Below are positions 14,576 through 18,123 of a stretch of 18,123 nucleotides of DNA, piece by piece. The notes below the pieces were generated by a model, which had not been told where the DNA came from, did no database searches, and worked only from the letters and a program-made list of their open reading frames with translations. Position 1 is the first letter of the stretch. Every line of letters begins with the position of its first letter. A program made the translations under genes and the position numbers. The stretch is from Deltaproteobacteria bacterium (lineage in GTDB: Bacteria > Desulfobacterota > Desulfobacteria > Desulfobacterales > Desulfosalsimonadaceae): contig JAJRPH010000231.1 in NCBI GenBank assembly GCA_024280875.1, positions 1 through 18,123 of the forward strand, in the 5' to 3' direction.

Positions 14576-16183
14576 TTACTCCTCCTCTTCATTCAGGGGT
14601 TCAAACCGAAGATCTGTGGTCCGCTCAATTTCACCATCCATCACCAGTGCGTTCCCCACAAGTTCATGAATTCCGGAGACCCCGACTTCAGGCACCCAGT
14701 AATCCATCAACGGCGGTAATGCTGCCCTGTCAATGGCGCAAATGCAAGCCAGCATATTCACGCCGTGTTTATCATGCACATGCTTAACCGCATTGGCTCT
14801 GGGCAGGCCGCCCCGCATACGTAAGTCCATTATTTCTTCAGTATTCAGACCGGAACCGGAACCGCAGCAAAAAGTTTGTTCTTTGATAGTGTTTTCCGGC
14901 ATTTCATAAAAATTATTACAAACGCCTTTCAAAACATACCGGGGTTCATCCAGCAAACCCATGCCTCGCGCCGGATTGCATGAGTCATGATAGGTTACTT
15001 TGAATTTATCGTTTCGTGAAGGATCCAGCTTCAACTTGTTGTTCTTGATCAGGTCCGCCGTAAATTCTGCGATATGTACCATTTTGGTGGATGCGGCATT
15101 GTCAAACCGGGTTCCGGTGATGGGGTTTACCGGCACCTCCATAAAATCAGCAGGGCCGTTCATTGTTTCCATGTACTGGTTAATGACCCGCCACATGTGG
15201 CCGCACTCGCCGCCCAATATCCATTTAACACCCAGTCGTTTGGCTTCCGCATACATTTTGCCGTTCAACCGTTTCATCACTTCAGAGGATGTAAACAGGC
15301 CAAAATTACCGCCTTCAGACGCGTACGTACTGAGCGTATAATCCAGGCCGATATGCTCAAAGAGCATCAGGTATCCCATCATCGTATAGGTTCCAGGATC
15401 GGCAAAGGCGTCTCCGGATGGTGTGATGAAAAGAATTTCGGCCCCTTTACGGTTAAAAGAGGGATTGATTTTAATTCCGGTGATTTCTTCAATGTCATCA
15501 CAGAAAAAATCAATCATTTCCTTGAACGCATGAGGCTGTATTCCGAGATGGTTTCCGGTTCGGAAACAATTAGCCACCGGTTCAATGATCCAATTAATAT
15601 TTAAGCCAAGCAAGGACAGCAATTCCCGGCCCATCATGGTGATCTCTGCCGTATCAATGCCATAGGGGCAATACACGGAACACCGGCGGCACTCCGAGCA
15701 CTGATAAAAATAAGAAAACCATTCCTTGATTACAGTCGGCGTCATCTTTCGGGCACCGGCAATGGACCCCAGGATTTTTCCGGCAGTGGTGAAATCCTTG
15801 CGATAAACGGATCTCAAAAGCTCCGCCCGCAGTACCGGCATGTTTTTGGGATCACCGGATCCAATAAAGAAATGGCATTTATCCGCGCAGGCTCCACACC
15901 GGACACAGATATCCATAAAAATTTTTAAGGAACGATACTTTTCCAGACGATCCTTAAATCCTTCATAAATAATTTGCTCCCAGTTATCCGGGAGTTTCCA
16001 GTCTTCATCTGCCGGTGACCATTCATCTCTCGTCACAAGCCCCAAATAATCCTGGTTTTTCTTTTTAGCAGGATAACAAAATTTTCCTCCGGAAAGATCC
16101 GTCGGCACGGCTTCCCACCGATCCGAAGGAATCGTGTAATCGATGCTGTTATACATCTCTTCAGGTTTCAGGATATCTACCAT
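14576..16183 (-). CDS. dsrK: DsrK, HdrD-like catalytic iron-sulfur subunit
   Basis: This gene encodes 535 residues. DsrK is the cytoplasmic subunit related to HdrD of heterodisulfide reductase, and it is thought to reduce the DsrC trisulfide or disulfide in sulfate respiration. Two [4Fe-4S] ferredoxin motifs are present: C93, C96, C99, C103 and C162, C165, C168, C172. The C-terminal CCG-type site, which in Hdr binds a catalytic [4Fe-4S] cluster, shows C402, C439-C440 and C480-I-C482. C327 lies in a GGECGHM motif that is probably the equivalent of the N-terminal CCG site. There is no signal peptide, which fits a cytoplasmic location. AGGAG stands ahead of the ATG and the gene lies two bases after the dsrM stop. 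Confidence 0.97.
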   Translation of the reverse strand: MVDILKPEEMYNSIDYTIPSDRWEAVPTDLSGGKFCYPAKKKNQDYLGLVTRDEWSPADEDWKLPDNWEQIIYEGFKDRLEKYRSLKIFMDICVRCGACADKCHFFIGSGDPKNMPVLRAELLRSVYRKDFTTAGKILGSIAGARKMTPTVIKEWFSYFYQCSECRRCSVYCPYGIDTAEITMMGRELLSLLGLNINWIIEPVANCFRTGNHLGIQPHAFKEMIDFFCDDIEEITGIKINPSFNRKGAEILFITPSGDAFADPGTYTMMGYLMLFEHIGLDYTLSTYASEGGNFGLFTSSEVMKRLNGKMYAEAKRLGVKWILGGECGHMWRVINQYMETMNGPADFMEVPVNPITGTRFDNAASTKMVHIAEFTADLIKNNKLKLDPSRNDKFKVTYHDSCNPARGMGLLDEPRYVLKGVCNNFYEMPENTIKEQTFCCGSGSGLNTEEIMDLRMRGGLPRANAVKHVHDKHGVNMLACICAIDRAALPPLMDYWVPEVGVSGIHELVGNALVMDGEIERTTDLRFEPLNEEEE

Positions 16184-16185
16184 AA

Positions 16186-17184
16186 TTACTCCTTTTCCAC
16201 AGGCAGACCTGCCTCGATCATTTTTTCCCTGAAGTCGTCTTCATACTCGTCATATGTATGAAATTTGACCTTGGGGTTCCATGGATTAATATGTCTTTTC
16301 ATCCGGCTGTTGTTTGCGAGATTTCGGGTGGGGCTTAAAAACACGCCGCCCATATGCATCAGCTTGCTGAACGGGATATAAACAACCAGAATACAGACAA
16401 GAAACAGGTGAACAAAAAAGAGTCCGCCCAAACCGCCTTCCGGTACGCCGGAGTGAAATGTTGCCAATCCCATGGTCAGTTCCTTGATTTTGACCACGTC
16501 CACTTTGGTGAAATATCGCATCGTTAACCCGGTCAATGCTATCCCGATGATCAGTAGCAGGGGAAAATAGTCCGCTGCACGGGATATATAATTGACTTTT
16601 GGGATTAAAATCCGTCGCAGCAGCAGCAAAATGGCTCCGACCAGCAGGGTAATTCCGGAAATATAAACACCGGGAAGTCCGACCTGAAGGATTCCGTCGA
16701 TCTGTTCAAGGAACTTGACTAAGAAGGGCACCGGGTCCAGAAAAAATCTGAGATGCCGGACAACCACCGCAAGAAAGGAATAGTGAAACATAATGGCAAA
16801 CAGCCATAACCACACCACCCATTTGTACGAGAGCCTGTCGCCGACTATCTCCGTCCTTGTGTTTTTAAACAAAGACCTGAACAGCACAATCTCTAAAAAC
16901 ATTCTGGCAATTACACCAAACAGGTTGCTCGGGTTTTCAATCTTGTTTTGCTTAATCCAGTCCAGGGACTGCTGTTGACCACAGGTAGTGGGAATCCGGA
17001 AAGGAACCGGGGACTTGGCCCAGCCCATAACCCGATTAACAAACCCGGCGATAAAAATCACCACCGCCAGATACGGGATAAAGATTCCGAACACACCCTG
17101 AAGTCCTGCTATTCCGGCGCCCACATAGGCCACCAATCCGAGAACAACCACTGCCAGGAGGGAAGATAAATAATTTACATTCAT
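16186..17184 (-). CDS. dsrM: DsrM, membrane cytochrome b subunit (NarI-like)
   Basis: This gene encodes 332 residues. DsrM anchors DsrK in the membrane, binds two b-type haems and exchanges electrons with menaquinone. About six hydrophobic segments are visible (near 8-28, 32-52, 122-142, 170-190, 206-224, 255-273). H134, H144, H259 and H277 lie in or near membrane segments and are the probable haem ligands by comparison with NarI. C68 lies in a PTTCG segment between helices. GAGGTGAT lies seven bases before the ATG. It is the first dsr gene, and 104 bases separate it from the RsbRD-N gene upstream. That gap holds an AT-rich palindrome but no clear promoter. Confidence 0.97.
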   Translation of the reverse strand: MNVNYLSSLLAVVVLGLVAYVGAGIAGLQGVFGIFIPYLAVVIFIAGFVNRVMGWAKSPVPFRIPTTCGQQQSLDWIKQNKIENPSNLFGVIARMFLEIVLFRSLFKNTRTEIVGDRLSYKWVVWLWLFAIMFHYSFLAVVVRHLRFFLDPVPFLVKFLEQIDGILQVGLPGVYISGITLLVGAILLLLRRILIPKVNYISRAADYFPLLLIIGIALTGLTMRYFTKVDVVKIKELTMGLATFHSGVPEGGLGGLFFVHLFLVCILVVYIPFSKLMHMGGVFLSPTRNLANNSRMKRHINPWNPKVKFHTYDEYEDDFREKMIEAGLPVEKE

Positions 17185-17228
17185 TGAAAATCACCTCATC
17201 CTACATGTTCACAATATATTTACAAAAC

Positions 17229-17250
17229 TGACTTTTTACCATTTCATCAA
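17229..17250. repeat. TGACTTTTTAC-type short motif, copy 2
   Basis: This 22-base segment is identical to positions 119-140 at 18 of 22 positions, including the first 11 bases and the final TCAA. It lies in the dsrM leader. It could be a decayed copy of the same intergenic repeat family or a chance similarity in AT-rich DNA. Confidence 0.35.
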
Positions 17251-17278
17251 GGTTAATATATAGCGAATGTATATAACC
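17251..17278. promoter_or_regulatory. AT-rich imperfect palindrome upstream of dsrM
   Basis: GGTTA (17251-17255) and TAACC (17274-17278) are inverted, and alternating TA runs continue the symmetry inward to a GCGAATG centre. Its place, about 70 bases before dsrM and 10 bases after the RsbRD-N gene stop, fits either an operator for dsrM or the end of the upstream transcript. Confidence 0.4.
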
Positions 17279-17288
17279 GACGTTATCT

Positions 17289-17825
17289 TCATACCTGTGA
17301 TTCCGGGTTGATATCCGGGATTTCACAGATGATCTCTTTTTTGACCAACAGTTTTTTTAAACTATTTTTTGCCTGATTGATCCTTAATAAATAAATTTTT
17401 TCTCTGCACTTACCATAAATATCGAAAGCAATCAAAATCAATTCATCCGCATTTAACGCCACCTCTTCCAGAAAACATTCAACGCTTTTGTCCTGTCGAT
17501 GCTTGTTGAGCGCTTTTCGAAAAAGATGTTTGATGGAGATGATAAATGAGATTGCCCGGGAGGGGGTAAGTTCCTGAACTGCCCTTAAACGGACAATCGG
17601 ATCTAAGGCTTCGTTTACGGCCGCCGGATCCATTTTTTGCTTGATCACTTGCGTGAATAAAAGATCAATGCTTCGTTTAATCGTGCTGCCCACCGGGTTG
17701 GCAAACGGATCTTTCGTGTCTTTGAAAAATTTTTCAGAATCTGCCGAATAGGTTGCAATAACTTCCGCAATCCACTTTTCCACCAGCTTCTGCCTGTTTT
17801 CAATTAAAAATTTTTGAAGGTCCAT
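17289..17825 (-). CDS. RsbRD N-terminal-domain protein upstream of dsrMKJOP
   Basis: This gene encodes 178 residues from ATG 17825. The pattern from MDLQKFLIENRQKLVEKW to the conserved-looking stretch RLRAVQELTPSRAISFI (79-95) matches the RsbRD/RsbR N-terminal helical (globin-like) domain as I know it. No STAS domain follows, so it is a stand-alone sensor-like module rather than a stressosome protein. From memory, such genes are found ahead of dsrMKJOP in other sulfate reducers, which suggests a role in regulating or assembling the complex. The function is not known. The start is uncertain: ATG 17876 and TTG 17885 are in frame and closer to the promoter, but 17825 fits the domain best. No start has a good Shine-Dalgarno sequence. 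Confidence 0.75.
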   Translation of the reverse strand: MDLQKFLIENRQKLVEKWIAEVIATYSADSEKFFKDTKDPFANPVGSTIKRSIDLLFTQVIKQKMDPAAVNEALDPIVRLRAVQELTPSRAISFIISIKHLFRKALNKHRQDKSVECFLEEVALNADELILIAFDIYGKCREKIYLLRINQAKNSLKKLLVKKEIICEIPDINPESQV

Positions 17826-17918
17826 GACCAAAGATCTTTGTTCCAATTGACGGACACGCACAAAAGAATAAAACATTTTGTACAACTAAATTAAACATAT
17901 ACATTAAAAAAGAGAGTA

Positions 17919-17946
17919 TTTATATCAAAATGAAAAACAATGTCAA
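17919..17946 (-). promoter_or_regulatory. Strong promoter ahead of the RsbRD-N gene and probably the dsr operon
   Basis: On the minus strand TTGACA (17941-17946) is a perfect -35 and TATAAA (17919-17924) is a near-perfect -10, with a 16-base spacer. TGA directly before the -10 gives an extended TGn element. Transcription would start near 17912. That leaves leaders of about 36 or 87 bases, depending on which start codon is used. Confidence 0.7.
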
Positions 17947-18087
17947 GTTTAATTCGAGAAGACATTCTTTATATATTATACACAGGGTAACCGCATTTGA
18001 CTTTTGATAACATGAAAAATAATTTTCGACCAATGCATTTTGAGGGATCCATATAACTACTTAAAAACATTAAAAATATCTAGACTT

Positions 18088-18117
18088 TTGATTGAAAGTG
18101 TGCTACCGCCTGATAAT
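18088..18117 (+). promoter_or_regulatory. Weak candidate divergent promoter at the right edge
   Basis: TTGATT (18088-18093) and GATAAT (18112-18117) are 18 bases apart and would read out of the window to the right. The rest of 17947-18123 has no coding frame that I can support. Confidence 0.3.
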
Positions 18118-18123
18118 ACTAAC

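Larger units (their letters stand above)
17185..17288 (-). promoter_or_regulatory. dsrM leader region
   Basis: This 104-base gap before dsrM contains the dsrM ribosome-binding site, the second TGACTTTTTAC motif and the palindrome at 17251-17278. I could not fit a good sigma-70 -35/-10 pair on the minus strand. Either dsrMKJOP is read through from the RsbRD-N gene promoter, or it uses an activator-dependent promoter here. Confidence 0.4.

Overview
The window looks like chromosomal DNA of a sulfate-reducing member of the Desulfobacterota, most likely Desulfobacterales. The main evidence is a complete dsrMKJOP operon for the membrane redox complex of dissimilatory sulfite reduction. It lies beside a rplU-rpmA-obgE-proB-nadD-rsfS-gpmI housekeeping block arranged much as in other Deltaproteobacteria-type genomes. 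Base composition is moderate to AT-rich, with very AT-rich intergenic DNA. I see no integrase, transposase, phage gene or CRISPR array.

Layout from left to right. Positions 1-430 are non-coding: a ~100 bp imperfect palindromic element at the edge, a short TGACTTTTTAC-type motif, two small hairpins and a shared terminator. Two serine tRNA genes, GCT and TGA anticodons, follow on the minus strand from one promoter. On the plus strand come two small genes: an uncharacterised protein with an acidic tail (1025-1507) and a protein with a zinc ribbon at each end (1552-2229). From 2280 to 17825 every gene is on the minus strand.

Read in their own direction (right to left), the minus-strand genes begin with an RsbRD-N-domain protein, then dsrM, dsrK, dsrJ, dsrO and dsrP. 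These are followed by a tandem pair of terminators and a near-consensus promoter for rplU, rpmA, obgE, proB, nadD, rsfS and gpmI. Last is a separate three-gene set: a degenerate HsdR-N-type nuclease-fold protein, a 751-residue HEAT-repeat protein and a cyclic-nucleotide-fold/PilZ protein.

How they work together. DsrMKJOP passes electrons between the menaquinone pool, periplasmic haem and FeS carriers, and the cytoplasmic DsrK active site that is thought to serve DsrC and sulfite reductase. The housekeeping block supplies ribosomal proteins and assembly or silencing factors (L21, L27, Obg, RsfS), NAD synthesis (NadD), the first step of proline synthesis (ProB) and a glycolytic enzyme (GpmI). 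The gene order often seen in related genomes has proA between proB and nadD; here that place holds only a short A/T tract. The HEAT/PilZ set has no known function. It is the best candidate in the window for an undescribed, possibly c-di-GMP-linked, regulatory module, although nothing in the sequence proves a function for it.
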